A stretch of 64,000 nucleotides of DNA from Microbacterium sp. LWO12-1.2 (GTDB lineage: Bacteria > Actinomycetota > Actinomycetes > Actinomycetales > Microbacteriaceae), in assembly GCF_040675875.1 (NCBI RefSeq), contig NZ_JBEGII010000001.1, positions 1,178,001 through 1,242,000 on the forward strand. The letters are read 5' to 3'. The notes under the pieces are model-generated. The model was not told where the DNA came from and searched no databases. It worked only from the letters and a program-made list of their open reading frames with translations. Made by a program: the position numbers and the translations under genes. Shown here one piece after another: positions 24,468 through 33,764 of this stretch. The stretch's first letter is position 1. Every line of letters begins with the position of its first letter.

Positions 24468-25583
24468 ATGTCACCGCAGATCACGCCCATCGCCGATTCG
24501 ACCCAGGACCTGGAGCTCACCGAGCGCCTCCTGGCTCCGGATGGAACCCGCGTCGCGCACCCCGACCTCGACCCCTACGTCGCCGACATCGACGCCGCGC
24601 AGTTGCGCGCTCTTCTGCGCGACATGGTGATCCTTCGCCGCATCGACGCCGAGGGCGTGGCGCTGCAGCGTCAGGGGCAGCTCGGCCTCTGGGCCCCGTG
24701 TCAGGGGCAGGAGGCGACGCAGATCGGGACGGCCCGCGCGCTGGCCCCCCAGGACTACGTCTTCCCGAGCTACCGCGAGACCGGTGTCATCTACGCCCGC
24801 GGCGCTCAGCCGGGAGACTTCGTACGGATGTGGCGCGGGGAGGAGGGAGCGGGGCACGATCCTGCCGCCCTGCGCGTCGCGCCGCTGCAGATCATCATCG
24901 GCGCCCAGACCCTGCACGCCGTCGGCTACGCGCTCGGCATCCGTCATGACGGCGCCGACGAGGTCGCAGTGACCTACTTCGGCGACGGTGCGACCAGCCA
25001 GGGTGATGTCAACGAGGCCATGATCTTCGCCGCCTCGTACCAGGCGCCGGTGGTCTTCGTCTGCCAGAACAACCATTGGGCGATCTCCGAGCCGGTCGCA
25101 CTGCAGTCCCAGTACCCGATCGCCGGGCGCGCGCCGGGCTTCGGCATTCCGAGTCTTCGTGTCGACGGCAACGACGTCCTGGCCTGCATGGCGGCGATGC
25201 GATGGGCGCTCGATCATGCCAGGGCGGGCAAGGGGCCCGCATACATCGAGGCCGTCACGTACCGGATGGGGCCCCACACCACGGCTGATGACCCGACGCG
25301 CTACCGCGACGAGGCGGAGCTCGAGGAGTGGCGTCGCCGCGACCCGATCGCGCGTCTCGACGCTCACCTCCGCAGCATCGGTGAACTCGACGAGTCGCAG
25401 CTGGCGGAGATCCAGTCGGCTGCCGACGTCGTCGCCAAGGACATGCGTGCGGCCTGCCTCTCCATGGTCACGCGAGCGCCCCTCGCGGTGTTCGACGGCG
25501 TCTACGCCGAGCCGCACGCCGGATTGGACCGCCAGCGCGACGAGTACGCCGCGTACCTGGCCGGCTTCGAAGGTGAGGCATGA
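24468..25583 (+). CDS. bkdA: branched-chain 2-oxoacid dehydrogenase E1 alpha
   Basis: 371 residues. Thiamine-diphosphate-dependent decarboxylase half-subunit: the ThDP/Mg motif is GDGATSQGDVNEAMIFAASYQAPVVFVCQNN, and MGPHTTADDPTRYR is the phosphorylation-loop region. It acts on 2-oxo-isovalerate, -isocaproate or -methylvalerate (pyruvate is less likely given the neighbours). Two ATGs occur (24465, 24468); 24468 is 6 nt from GGAGG. It overlaps the E1beta gene by ATGA. Confidence 0.92.
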   Translation: MSPQITPIADSTQDLELTERLLAPDGTRVAHPDLDPYVADIDAAQLRALLRDMVILRRIDAEGVALQRQGQLGLWAPCQGQEATQIGTARALAPQDYVFPSYRETGVIYARGAQPGDFVRMWRGEEGAGHDPAALRVAPLQIIIGAQTLHAVGYALGIRHDGADEVAVTYFGDGATSQGDVNEAMIFAASYQAPVVFVCQNNHWAISEPVALQSQYPIAGRAPGFGIPSLRVDGNDVLACMAAMRWALDHARAGKGPAYIEAVTYRMGPHTTADDPTRYRDEAELEEWRRRDPIARLDAHLRSIGELDESQLAEIQSAADVVAKDMRAACLSMVTRAPLAVFDGVYAEPHAGLDRQRDEYAAYLAGFEGEA

Positions 25584-26596
25584 GCATGGGGGAGATGACT
25601 CTGGGCAAGGCACTCGGCGCCGGCCTGCGACGGGCGATGCGGGATGACGAGAAGGTCGTTCTGCTCGGCGAGGACATCGGGAAGCTCGGTGGCGTGTTCC
25701 GCATCACCGATGGACTGCTCGACGAGTTCGGTGCCCAGCGCGTGATCGACACACCGCTCGCGGAGTCCGGAATCGTCGGCACTGCGGTCGGATTGGCCTT
25801 CCGCGGCTACCGGCCGGTCGTCGAGATCCAGTTCGACGGATTCGTCTACCCGGCGTTCGATCAGATCGTCGCCCAGGTCGCCAAGCTCCACTACCGCACC
25901 CAGGGGCGGGTGAAGATGCCGATCACGATCCGTATTCCGTGGGCCGGAGGGATCGGCGCGGCCGAGCATCACTCGGAGTCGCCAGAGGCCTACTTCGTGC
26001 ACACCGCCGGTCTCCGTGTCGTCGCGGTGTCGAACCCGGCCGATGCGTATCGGAGTCTTCGCCAGGCGATCGCCTGCGACGATCCGGTGATCTTCTTCGA
26101 ACCGAAGCGTCTCTACCATCACAAGGGCGAGGTCGACCTTGATGCCTCGCTGGCGGATGCTCCGCCGATGGGGCTGGCCAGTGTCGTACGAACCGGTCAC
26201 GACGTCTCACTCATCACGTACGGCGCGATGGTCGGCACCGCGCTGCAAGCAGCGGAAGCTGCGGACGACGAGGGCATCTCGATCGAGGTGATCGATCTGC
26301 GCTCACTCTCGCCCGTCGACTACGACTCGGTCGCGGCCTCCGTTCGCAAGACCGGTCGAGTCGTGGTCGCTCACGAAGCGTCGCGGGAAGCCGGCGTCGC
26401 CGCCGAAGTGATCGCCAGCATCACGGAGCGCTGCTTCGAGTACCTCGAATCCGCACCGCTGCGGGTGACCGGTCATGACATCCCTTACCCGCCCGCGAAG
26501 TTGGAGAAGTTCCACCTGCCTGACCTCGATCGTCTTCTCGACGCGGTGGATCGCGTGCTCGACCGGCCGAACAGCCTCACGGAGGTGGACGCATGA
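25580..26596 (+). CDS. bkdB: branched-chain 2-oxoacid dehydrogenase E1 beta
   Basis: 338 residues. Typical E1beta blocks: VVLLGEDIGKLGGVFRITDGL, DTPLAESGIVGTAVGLAFRGYRPVVEIQF, GGIGAAEHHSESPEAYFVHTAGLRVVAVS and VIDLRSLSPVDYDSV. It pairs with E1alpha to form the heterotetrameric decarboxylase. The ATG overlaps the preceding stop, and the E2 gene begins within its own stop. Confidence 0.93.
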   Translation: MSMGEMTLGKALGAGLRRAMRDDEKVVLLGEDIGKLGGVFRITDGLLDEFGAQRVIDTPLAESGIVGTAVGLAFRGYRPVVEIQFDGFVYPAFDQIVAQVAKLHYRTQGRVKMPITIRIPWAGGIGAAEHHSESPEAYFVHTAGLRVVAVSNPADAYRSLRQAIACDDPVIFFEPKRLYHHKGEVDLDASLADAPPMGLASVVRTGHDVSLITYGAMVGTALQAAEAADDEGISIEVIDLRSLSPVDYDSVAASVRKTGRVVVAHEASREAGVAAEVIASITERCFEYLESAPLRVTGHDIPYPPAKLEKFHLPDLDRLLDAVDRVLDRPNSLTEVDA

Positions 26597-27948
26597 TCGC
26601 CGAGTTCCGACTGCCCGACCTCGGAGAAGGTCTCACGGAAGCGGAGGTCGTGCAGTGGCTGGTCGCGCCGGGCGACGCAGTGACGCTGAATCAGACGCTC
26701 GCCGAGGTCGAGACCGCCAAAGCGGTCGTGGAGCTGCCGTCGCCGTATGCGGGCACCGTGTCGACACTGCACGCGGACGCGGGCGAGACCGTCGCGGTCG
26801 GCGCACCGCTCATCGCCTTCGATGTGGAGGGGGAGACTGACGAGGTTCCTTCGCCGGACGCCGAGGAGAAGGCGCAGCCGAACCTCGTCGGCTACGGTGC
26901 AGCACCGACTGCCACCGGTCGTCCCGCCCGCCGCGCACGTCGCAGCACGGGGGCGAGGTCCGCAGCGGACACCGCGGTGCTCGAAGCGGCGCCGCACGAC
27001 GCGGTGCCGTCCGCGAGCGTCGAGCAGGTGATCGAGAGGCCCAGATCGACGCCTCCCGTGCGCGCCCATGCCAAGCGCCTCGGAATCGATCTCGTGCTGG
27101 TCGCTGCTGCCGTCGGCGATCGCCTGATCACCCGCAACGACGTGGATGCCTACGCCGAGCGCACCGGTTCCAGCCACGGTGAAGCGCCGGCGGCGGCGCC
27201 CTCGGCACCTGGCATCCCCGCGACCGCTGCCGCGCTGACGCCGGGCGAACGCGAGACGAGGATCCCGATCCGCGGCGTGCGCAAGCACACTGCTGCGGCG
27301 ATGGTGGCCAGCGCGTTCACGGCTCCCCATGTCACGGTGTTCCACACGGTCGATGTCACGGAGACAATGGATCTCCTCGCCGGGCTCCGAGAAGATCGGG
27401 CGCTCGCTGCACACCGGATCGGTCCGCTCGCCGTGATCGCGAAGGTCGTCTGTCTCGCGCTGTCCCGCACTCCCGGCCTCAATGCGCACTGGGACGAGGC
27501 CGCAGGCGAGATCGTGCAGTTCCACTACGTCGACCTCGGCATCGCAGCCGCGACCGAGCGCGGTCTCATCGTGCCGAACATCCGGGATGCGGATCGTCTC
27601 TCGCTCGTCGAGTTGAGTGAGGCGCTCAAGTCCCTCGCGGAGACGGCGCGTGCGGGCAAGACGTCTCCGGCTGAGCTGGTCGGGGGGACATTCTCGATCT
27701 CGAACATCGGTGTCTTCGGTGTCGATGCGGGAACACCGATCCTGCCACCAGGTCAATCCGGCATTCTCGCGGTGGGTGCGGTGCGTCGTCAGCCGTGGGA
27801 GCACCGCGGCGAGATCGCGCTGCGTCAGGTGATGACGCTGAGCCTTTCGTTCGACCACCGTCTCGTCGACGGTGCCGAGGGCGCGCGATTCCTCAAGGAC
27901 GTCGCCGACGTGCTCGAGCAGCCCGGTCGCGCGATGCTGCTCAGGTAG
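26593..27948 (+). CDS. bkdC: branched-chain 2-oxoacid dehydrogenase E2 (dihydrolipoyl acyltransferase)
   Basis: 451 residues. One N-terminal lipoyl domain with K43 in ETAKAVVEL, a linker rich in Ala/Arg, a peripheral-subunit-binding domain (residues ~155-190, VRAHAKRLGIDLVLV), another Ala/Pro linker, and the catalytic domain with FDHRLVDGAEG (H422, D426). It transfers the acyl group to CoA. The E3 lipoamide dehydrogenase is not in this operon. The 3' end overlaps the convergent TetR gene by 8 bp. Confidence 0.94.
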   Translation: MIAEFRLPDLGEGLTEAEVVQWLVAPGDAVTLNQTLAEVETAKAVVELPSPYAGTVSTLHADAGETVAVGAPLIAFDVEGETDEVPSPDAEEKAQPNLVGYGAAPTATGRPARRARRSTGARSAADTAVLEAAPHDAVPSASVEQVIERPRSTPPVRAHAKRLGIDLVLVAAAVGDRLITRNDVDAYAERTGSSHGEAPAAAPSAPGIPATAAALTPGERETRIPIRGVRKHTAAAMVASAFTAPHVTVFHTVDVTETMDLLAGLREDRALAAHRIGPLAVIAKVVCLALSRTPGLNAHWDEAAGEIVQFHYVDLGIAAATERGLIVPNIRDADRLSLVELSEALKSLAETARAGKTSPAELVGGTFSISNIGVFGVDAGTPILPPGQSGILAVGAVRRQPWEHRGEIALRQVMTLSLSFDHRLVDGAEGARFLKDVADVLEQPGRAMLLR

Positions 27949-28534
27949 CGGCGCGCAACGCGGCATCCGCCATCGCGGCCAGCACGGTCGCGGTGGCGGT
28001 GTGCGCTCTGGTGGTCGCCCGCGTGCTGTGCGGGGTCGAGTTGATCAGGCCGAAGCACGCCTGCACCCGCAGCCGCAGCTCTTCGGGCGTAGCCGTCAGA
28101 AGGGGCGCGAGGGCCTCGATCCACACCTCGATGTAGGTGCGCTGCAACCGACGCACCTCGGCGCGATCCTCATCGGACAGATGGGCGACATCCCGGTCCT
28201 GCACCTGGATGACCTCCGCATTTCCGAGGGCGAAGTCCACATGGAAGCGAATCAGCGACCGCATCCGCTCTTCGGGTTCTGCAGACGCTGCGGCGACGAC
28301 TGTCCCACCGGTGACGAGGTCGTTGCTCACCTTCACCAGCACGGCGCCGAGGAGAGCTTGCTTTCCGGCGAAGTGCCGGTAGACGGCAGGTCCGGAGACG
28401 CCGACCGCTGCGCCGATGTCCTCGAGGCTGACGCCGTTGTATCCGCGCGCGGCGAAGAGACGCGCGGCCTCATGGAGGATCGCATCGGAGCGCTCGGCTT
28501 TGGCGCGGTCCCTGGCAGTCGTCGGGGTTGTCAT
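27941..28534 (-). CDS. TetR-family regulator of the leucine-catabolic operon
   Basis: 197 residues. The N-terminal helix-turn-helix is AILHEAARLFAARGYNGVSLEDIGAAVGVSGPAVYRHFAGKQALL; the ligand-binding domain follows and ends Ala-rich. It diverges from the acyl-CoA carboxylase operon across 111 bp holding two related palindromes, one 4 bp before its own start. Autorepression and control of the divergent operon by an acyl-CoA ligand are inferred. Confidence 0.9.
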   Translation of the reverse strand: MTTPTTARDRAKAERSDAILHEAARLFAARGYNGVSLEDIGAAVGVSGPAVYRHFAGKQALLGAVLVKVSNDLVTGGTVVAAASAEPEERMRSLIRFHVDFALGNAEVIQVQDRDVAHLSDEDRAEVRRLQRTYIEVWIEALAPLLTATPEELRLRVQACFGLINSTPHSTRATTRAHTATATVLAAMADAALRAAT

Positions 28535-28538
28535 TCCA

Positions 28539-28554
28539 GTTAATCCTCGCTAAC
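28539..28554. promoter_or_regulatory. TetR half-conserved operator O1
   Basis: GTTAATCCTCGCTAAC, a degenerate version of the O2 palindrome, ends 4 bp from the TetR start codon and so could mediate autorepression. Confidence 0.5.
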
Positions 28555-28565
28555 CTGAATGTACG

Positions 28566-28583
28566 GGTTAGTGAACACTAACC
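28566..28583. promoter_or_regulatory. TetR operator O2, perfect palindrome
   Basis: GGTTAGTGAACACTAACC is an 18-bp perfect inverted repeat 62 bp upstream of the carboxylase beta-subunit ATG. It is the best candidate binding site of the adjacent TetR protein. Confidence 0.7.
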
Positions 28584-28645
28584 GAATCAGCACACGCAGC
28601 GCCACCGTGAGACGCCGCGTGACGTGGGTCGAGGAGGACTTCACG

Positions 28646-30199
28646 ATGCCTGCTACCCAGGAGTCATTGGCGCAAGCGCTGCGCGACCGCCTCGCGGCAG
28701 CGGCGCTCGGAGGACCGGCCACCTCCCGAGAACGTCACATCGCCCGTGGAAAGCTGCTGCCGCGCGAGCGCGTGGCCCGGCTGCTCGACGAGGGCAGCCC
28801 GTTCCTCGAAGTCGCGCCGCTCGCGGCGGAGGGCCTGTACGGGGGAGAGGCGCCAGGAGCGGGCGTGATCGCCGGCATCGGCCTTGTCCACGGCCGTCAT
28901 GTCATGGTCGTCTGCAACGACGCCACCGTCAAAGGCGGCACCTACTACCCGATGACGGTCAAGAAGCATCTGCGTGCTCAGGAGATCGCCCTCGAGAACC
29001 GCCTTCCCTGCCTCTATCTGGTGGACTCGGGCGGAGCGTTCCTCCCAAGGCAAGACGAGGTGTTTCCGGACCGGGATCACTTCGGACGCATCTTCTTCAA
29101 TCAGGCGAACATGTCGGCCGCCGGGATACCCCAGCTCGCAGCCGTACTCGGATCCTGCACGGCCGGAGGAGCATACGTACCGGCAATGAGCGACGAGACC
29201 GTCATCGTGCGTGGGCAGGGCACGATCTTCCTGGGTGGTCCTCCGCTGGTGAAAGCGGCGATCGGGGAGATCGTGACGGCCGAGGAGCTCGGCGGCGGCG
29301 AACTGCATGCACGCCGCAGCGGCGTGGTCGACCATCTCGCAGAGGACGACGAGCACGCGCTCGAGATCCTCCGCGACATCGTCGCCACCTTGCCTCCGCC
29401 CGCAGAGCCGGCGTGGGAGGTCATCGCCAGTCGAGAACCGGAAGATCTCTCGTCGCTGTACGACGCCGTCCCCGTCGACGTGAACGCCGCGTACGACGTC
29501 CATGAGGTCATACGCCGCTTGGTGGACGCCGACAGCTTCCGCGAGTTCAAAGCCGAGTACGGCACCACCCTGGTCACCGGGTTCGCCCGACTGCACGGGC
29601 ATCCCCTCGGCATCATCGCCAACAACGGTGTGCTGTTCAGCGAATCGGCGCAGAAGGGTGCTCACTTCATCGAGCTGAGCGACCAGCGCGGGATCCCTCT
29701 GCTGTTCCTGCAGAACATCACCGGATTCATGGTCGGTTCCGAGGCCGAGGCCGGCGGGATCGCGAAGGACGGGGCCAAGATGGTCACCGCCGTCGCGAGC
29801 ACCAGAGTGCCGAAACTGACCGTGATCATCGGCGGCTCGTTCGGCGCCGGGAACTATTCCATGTGCGGCCGCGCGTATTCGCCGCGCTTCCTGTGGACGT
29901 GGCCCGCGAGTCGCATCTCCGTCATGGGCGGACCTCAGGCGGCGTCCGTGCTTGCCACGGTGAAGGAGGATCAGCTCACCGCTCGGGGCGCGGAGTGGTC
30001 TGCGCAGGAACGCAGCGACTTCGAGGCACCGATCAGGGAGCAGTACGAGGAGCAGGGGGAGCCCTACTACGCCACCGCCCGACTCTGGGACGACGGGATC
30101 GTCGACCCCGCGCAGACGCGCGACCTGCTGGGGCTCGCGCTCGACGTGGTCGCCCGCACCCCGCTGCCCGAACCTCGCTTCGGCGTCTTCCGGATGTGA
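28646..30199 (+). CDS. accD1: acyl-CoA carboxylase beta subunit (methylcrotonoyl-CoA type)
   Basis: 517 residues. A carboxyltransferase subunit with both crotonase-fold halves: GARHEVLA is absent, but [40 protein letters not shown] and [19 protein letters not shown] with the [19 protein letters not shown] block are typical of 3-methylcrotonyl-CoA carboxylase beta. It carboxylates 3-methylcrotonyl-CoA to 3-methylglutaconyl-CoA with the alpha subunit encoded next. ATG 28646 is preceded by GAGGAGG; an upstream ATG at 28559 lies before the operator and is rejected. First gene of the operon. Confidence 0.92.
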   Translation: MPATQESLAQALRDRLAAAALGGPATSRERHIARGKLLPRERVARLLDEGSPFLEVAPLAAEGLYGGEAPGAGVIAGIGLVHGRHVMVVCNDATVKGGTYYPMTVKKHLRAQEIALENRLPCLYLVDSGGAFLPRQDEVFPDRDHFGRIFFNQANMSAAGIPQLAAVLGSCTAGGAYVPAMSDETVIVRGQGTIFLGGPPLVKAAIGEIVTAEELGGGELHARRSGVVDHLAEDDEHALEILRDIVATLPPPAEPAWEVIASREPEDLSSLYDAVPVDVNAAYDVHEVIRRLVDADSFREFKAEYGTTLVTGFARLHGHPLGIIANNGVLFSESAQKGAHFIELSDQRGIPLLFLQNITGFMVGSEAEAGGIAKDGAKMVTAVASTRVPKLTVIIGGSFGAGNYSMCGRAYSPRFLWTWPASRISVMGGPQAASVLATVKEDQLTARGAEWSAQERSDFEAPIREQYEEQGEPYYATARLWDDGIVDPAQTRDLLGLALDVVARTPLPEPRFGVFRM

Positions 30200-30204
30200 G
30201 AGAC

Positions 30205-32118
30205 ATGACTGACCAACTGTTCCACACCGTTCTCGTCGCGAATCGCGGAGAGATCGCGCGACGGGTGATCCGTACGCTGCGCAACCTCGGGATCCGCAGC
30301 GTCGCGGTCTACAGCGATGCGGATGCCGCGGCGCCGCATGTCCGCGAGGCGGATGTCGCCGTGCGCATCGGTCCGGCCCCGGCTTCGGAGTCCTACCTCG
30401 ACATCGCCGCCGTCATCGCCGCGGCGAAGAGCACCGGCGCGCAGGCCATCCACCCTGGCTACGGATTCCTGTCGGAGAGCGTCGGATTGGCGCAGGCCTG
30501 CGCGGCTGCGGGGATCGTATTCATCGGCCCCGACGTCACGGCTCTCGAGGTGATGGGCGACAAGGCGAGGGCCCGCGCGCACGTCGTTCAGCACGGCGTC
30601 CCTGTTGTGCCCGGTTTCGACGCCTCCGGCCTGTCGGATGCACAGATCGCGGTCGAGGCCGACCGCGTCGGCTACCCCCTGCTCGTCAAGCCCAGTGCGG
30701 GTGGCGGCGGTAAGGGTATGGAGGTCGTCACGGGTGCCGAAGGGCTCGCGTCGGCACTCGCGTCGGCCCGTCGTGTCGCTTCGGCATCGTTCGGCGATGA
30801 CGCACTGATCCTCGAACGGCTGATCCGACGTCCGCGCCACATCGAGGTGCAGGTGTTCGGCGATCGACTGGGCACCGTCCTCGCCCTCGGCGAGCGGGAG
30901 TGCACGCTGCAGCGCCGGCACCAGAAAGTCATCGAGGAGGCACCCTCCGCGGGGCTGGCGGACGGGACGAGGGAGCGTCTGCTCGCCACGGCGGTGCGTG
31001 CCGCCGAGAGCGTCGCATACGTCGGAGCGGGCACCGTGGAGTTCCTGGTCGACGCGGACGCGCCGGACGAGGTGTTCTTCATCGAGATGAACACGCGCCT
31101 GCAGGTGGAGCATCCGGTCACCGAGCAGGTGACCGGTCTCGACCTCGTCGCACTTCAGGTCAGGGTGGCCGCCGGCCTACCGCTCGACATCGTCCCGTCC
31201 GTGCAAGGACATGCCGTCGAGGCGCGCATCTATGCGGAGTCTCCGGAGCGTGGCTTCCTTCCCTCCACGGGGACGATCCTGCGCTTCGACCCGCCGGCCG
31301 GTGTCCGTGTGGATGCCGCGATCGAGAGCGGGAGTGAGGTCACCGGATTCTACGATCCGATGATCGCGAAGGTCATCGCCACCGCCGAAGACAGGGCGAC
31401 GGCGCTGGCGCTCCTCGACTCCGCACTGGCACACACAGTAGTGCTCGGCGTCGACACCAACATCGCCTTCCTGCGCCGGCTCTGCCGCAACGAACGAGTC
31501 GTCGCCGGAGATCTGGACACCGGGCTGATCGAGACACTGCTGCCGGTCGCTCCGACACCGCCCACTGCGGCGATGCTCAGCGCCGCTGCCGGTGCGGTCC
31601 AGTGGGCATCCGAACCACTGCGGACGAGCCCGCTCTGGCGTGAGCTGCCGGGTTGGCGGTCGGGGGCCGCGTCTGTCGAACCTCCGCGGCCGCAGTTCGT
31701 CACCGACGATGACCAGCTGCTCGCCGTCGAGATCGGCCGTGAGCACACTGACGGGAGAGTCCAGACCGCGGTCGACGCTGAGGGGGCGGTGTGGGTCGCT
31801 CAGGACGGGATCACCGCACGCCTGCGTCCGCTGGATCGGCGCGCCGTGATGCGACGCCGGCTGTCCGCCTCGCAGGCCGACAGCGGAGTGCGAAGTCCGG
31901 AAGGCCGCGCGCCCATGCCGGGGAGCGTCGTCGCGGTGCATGTCGACGAGGGATCAACGGTCGTGGCGGGCACTCCGCTCGTCTCGATCGAGGCGATGAA
32001 GATGGAGCACCAGGTGCTCGCACCGCAGGACGGCACGGTGCACCTTCTGGTGTCGGTGGGAGAGCAGGTCCGGCGCGACCAAGCGGTCGCCCGCGTGATG
32101 ACGGAGGAGAGTCGATGA
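30205..32118 (+). CDS. accA1: acyl-CoA carboxylase alpha subunit (biotin carboxylase + BCCP)
   Basis: 637 residues. The biotin carboxylase domain opens TVLVANRGEIARRVIRTLR and includes the ATP-grasp Gly-rich loop KPSAGGGGKGMEVV and FFIEMNTRLQVEHPVTE. The C-terminal biotin carrier domain has the biotinyl Lys in EAMKMEHQV (about K599). The middle region is shorter than in M. tuberculosis AccA1 (654). It starts 5 bp after accD1 and its stop overlaps the next start. Confidence 0.94.
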   Translation: MTDQLFHTVLVANRGEIARRVIRTLRNLGIRSVAVYSDADAAAPHVREADVAVRIGPAPASESYLDIAAVIAAAKSTGAQAIHPGYGFLSESVGLAQACAAAGIVFIGPDVTALEVMGDKARARAHVVQHGVPVVPGFDASGLSDAQIAVEADRVGYPLLVKPSAGGGGKGMEVVTGAEGLASALASARRVASASFGDDALILERLIRRPRHIEVQVFGDRLGTVLALGERECTLQRRHQKVIEEAPSAGLADGTRERLLATAVRAAESVAYVGAGTVEFLVDADAPDEVFFIEMNTRLQVEHPVTEQVTGLDLVALQVRVAAGLPLDIVPSVQGHAVEARIYAESPERGFLPSTGTILRFDPPAGVRVDAAIESGSEVTGFYDPMIAKVIATAEDRATALALLDSALAHTVVLGVDTNIAFLRRLCRNERVVAGDLDTGLIETLLPVAPTPPTAAMLSAAAGAVQWASEPLRTSPLWRELPGWRSGAASVEPPRPQFVTDDDQLLAVEIGREHTDGRVQTAVDAEGAVWVAQDGITARLRPLDRRAVMRRRLSASQADSGVRSPEGRAPMPGSVVAVHVDEGSTVVAGTPLVSIEAMKMEHQVLAPQDGTVHLLVSVGEQVRRDQAVARVMTEESR

Positions 32119-33266
32119 TGGAAGAGCTGACCGAGGAGGAGCGCGAGCTCGCCGGGATGGTGCGCGAGTTCGCCGAGACGGTCGTCGCACCGCAGTCCTA
32201 CGAGGCCGATCGCACCCATACGCTCTCGATGGACGTCGTGGGCCAGATGGGCGACCTCGGGCTGTTCGGTCTGCCGTTCTCGGAGGAGTACGGCGGGCAG
32301 GGCGGCGACTATATGGCGCTCGGCATCGCGATCGAGGCGCTCGGCCGCGTGGACCAGTCCATCGCGATCACGCTCGAGGCAGGGGTGAGCCTGGGGGCGA
32401 TGCCGGTGTACCGGTTCGGCACCGAGGAGCAGAAGCGATCGCTGCTCCCTGATCTGCTCGCGGGGCGTGCTCTTGCCGGGTTCGGCCTCACGGAGCCGGA
32501 GGCCGGGAGCGACGCCGGAGCGACCCGCACGACAGCCCGTCTGGATGGCGACGAGTGGGTGATCGACGGATCGAAGCAGTTCATCACGAACTCCGGCACC
32601 CCGATCACGAGGTTCGTGACGGTGACGGCCGTGACGGGCAATGTGGACGGCCGCAAGGAGATCTCCACGATCATCGTTCCCAACGGGACCCCGGGGTTCA
32701 CGGTCGAAGCGCCGTACGACAAGGTCGGTTGGAACGCCTCCGACACACATCCGCTCACCTTCGACGGGGCACGAGTCCCGGCAGCGAACCTTCTGGGAGC
32801 GCGCGGGACCGGGTTCCGGAACTTCCTCAGCATTCTCGACGAGGGCCGCATCGCGATCGCGGCGCTGGCCACCGGAGCAGCAGAGGGCTGCCTCGAGGCC
32901 TCTGTCGAGTATGCGAAGAGCCGGACGATCTTCGGCAGCGCGTTGAGCACGCGCCAGAACGCACAGTTCACGCTCGCCCGGATGCGCGCCAGAGTACACA
33001 CGGCACGACTCGCCTGGCACCATGCGGCGCGGCTCCGCGACGCCGGGCGTCCCTTCGCCGAGCAGGCGGCGATCGCCAAGCTGGTCGCAGGCGAAGCGGC
33101 GATGGACAACGCCCGCGATGCCACCCAGATCTTCGGTGGCAACGGCTTCATGAACGAGTTCCCGGTGGCCCGTCACTACCGCGACTCGAAGATCCTGGAG
33201 ATCGGCGAGGGGACCACGGAGGTCCAGCTGCTCATCATCGCGCGCGGTCTCGGGCTCGCCGGGTAG
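32115..33266 (+). CDS. fadE19: acyl-CoA dehydrogenase (isovaleryl-CoA type)
   Basis: 383 residues. An FAD flavoprotein dehydrogenating a short branched acyl-CoA, here most likely isovaleryl-CoA to 3-methylcrotonyl-CoA. Motifs: GFGLTEPEAGSDAGATRTTA, DGSKQFITNSG, and the C-terminal QIFGGNGFMNEFPVARHYRDSKILEIGEGTTEVQ. The start is ATG 32115 (overlapping the accA1 stop) or the next codon 32118; GGAGGAG fits either. Its place between the carboxylase and the hydratase supports the leucine role. Confidence 0.92.
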   Translation: MMEELTEEERELAGMVREFAETVVAPQSYEADRTHTLSMDVVGQMGDLGLFGLPFSEEYGGQGGDYMALGIAIEALGRVDQSIAITLEAGVSLGAMPVYRFGTEEQKRSLLPDLLAGRALAGFGLTEPEAGSDAGATRTTARLDGDEWVIDGSKQFITNSGTPITRFVTVTAVTGNVDGRKEISTIIVPNGTPGFTVEAPYDKVGWNASDTHPLTFDGARVPAANLLGARGTGFRNFLSILDEGRIAIAALATGAAEGCLEASVEYAKSRTIFGSALSTRQNAQFTLARMRARVHTARLAWHHAARLRDAGRPFAEQAAIAKLVAGEAAMDNARDATQIFGGNGFMNEFPVARHYRDSKILEIGEGTTEVQLLIIARGLGLAG

Positions 33267-33275
33267 CGTGGCAGC

Positions 33276-33764
33276 ATGACGCAGGACATCATCCAGCGGG
33301 GGCTCTACTACGAGGAGTTCGTGGTCGACGCTCGCTACCTCCACCGGCCGGGACGCACGGCCACAGAGGCCGACAACGTGCTGTTCACCACCTTGACGAT
33401 GAACACGCAGGCTCTCCATCTCGACGCGGCGTTCGCCGACGCCCAGGAGCCGTTCCACGCGCGCCTGATGAACTCGATGTGGACGCTCTCCACGATGGTC
33501 GGCGCATCGGTCGGGCAGCTCACGCAGGGGACCCTCGTCGCTCAGCTCGGCTTCGGTGAGATCGCGTTCCCGAAGCCGTTGTTCGCCGGTGACACCCTCT
33601 ACACCGAGAGCATCGTGCTCGATAAGCGACTCTCCTCCTCCCGTCCGGGACAGGGGATCGTCCGTATCGCGCACACCGGCCGCAACCAGCATGACACGGT
33701 GGTGGCCACCGCGACCCGGTCCGTCCTCGTTCATACTCTCCCCGAAGGGACCCCTGCACCATGA
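33276..33764 (+). CDS. MaoC-fold enoyl-CoA hydratase (likely 3-methylglutaconyl/itaconyl-CoA hydratase)
   Basis: 162 residues with a single hot-dog hydratase fold; YLHRPGRTATEADNVLFTTLTMNTQALHLDAAFA is the MaoC-type start and FPKPLFAGDTLYTESIVLDKR the second conserved block. The gene order matches Rv2499c of M. tuberculosis, described as an (R)-specific hydratase in leucine/itaconate breakdown. By position it should hydrate 3-methylglutaconyl-CoA to HMG-CoA. ATG 33276 lies 9 bp after the dehydrogenase; the stop overlaps the citE-like start. Confidence 0.88.
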   Translation: MTQDIIQRGLYYEEFVVDARYLHRPGRTATEADNVLFTTLTMNTQALHLDAAFADAQEPFHARLMNSMWTLSTMVGASVGQLTQGTLVAQLGFGEIAFPKPLFAGDTLYTESIVLDKRLSSSRPGQGIVRIAHTGRNQHDTVVATATRSVLVHTLPEGTPAP

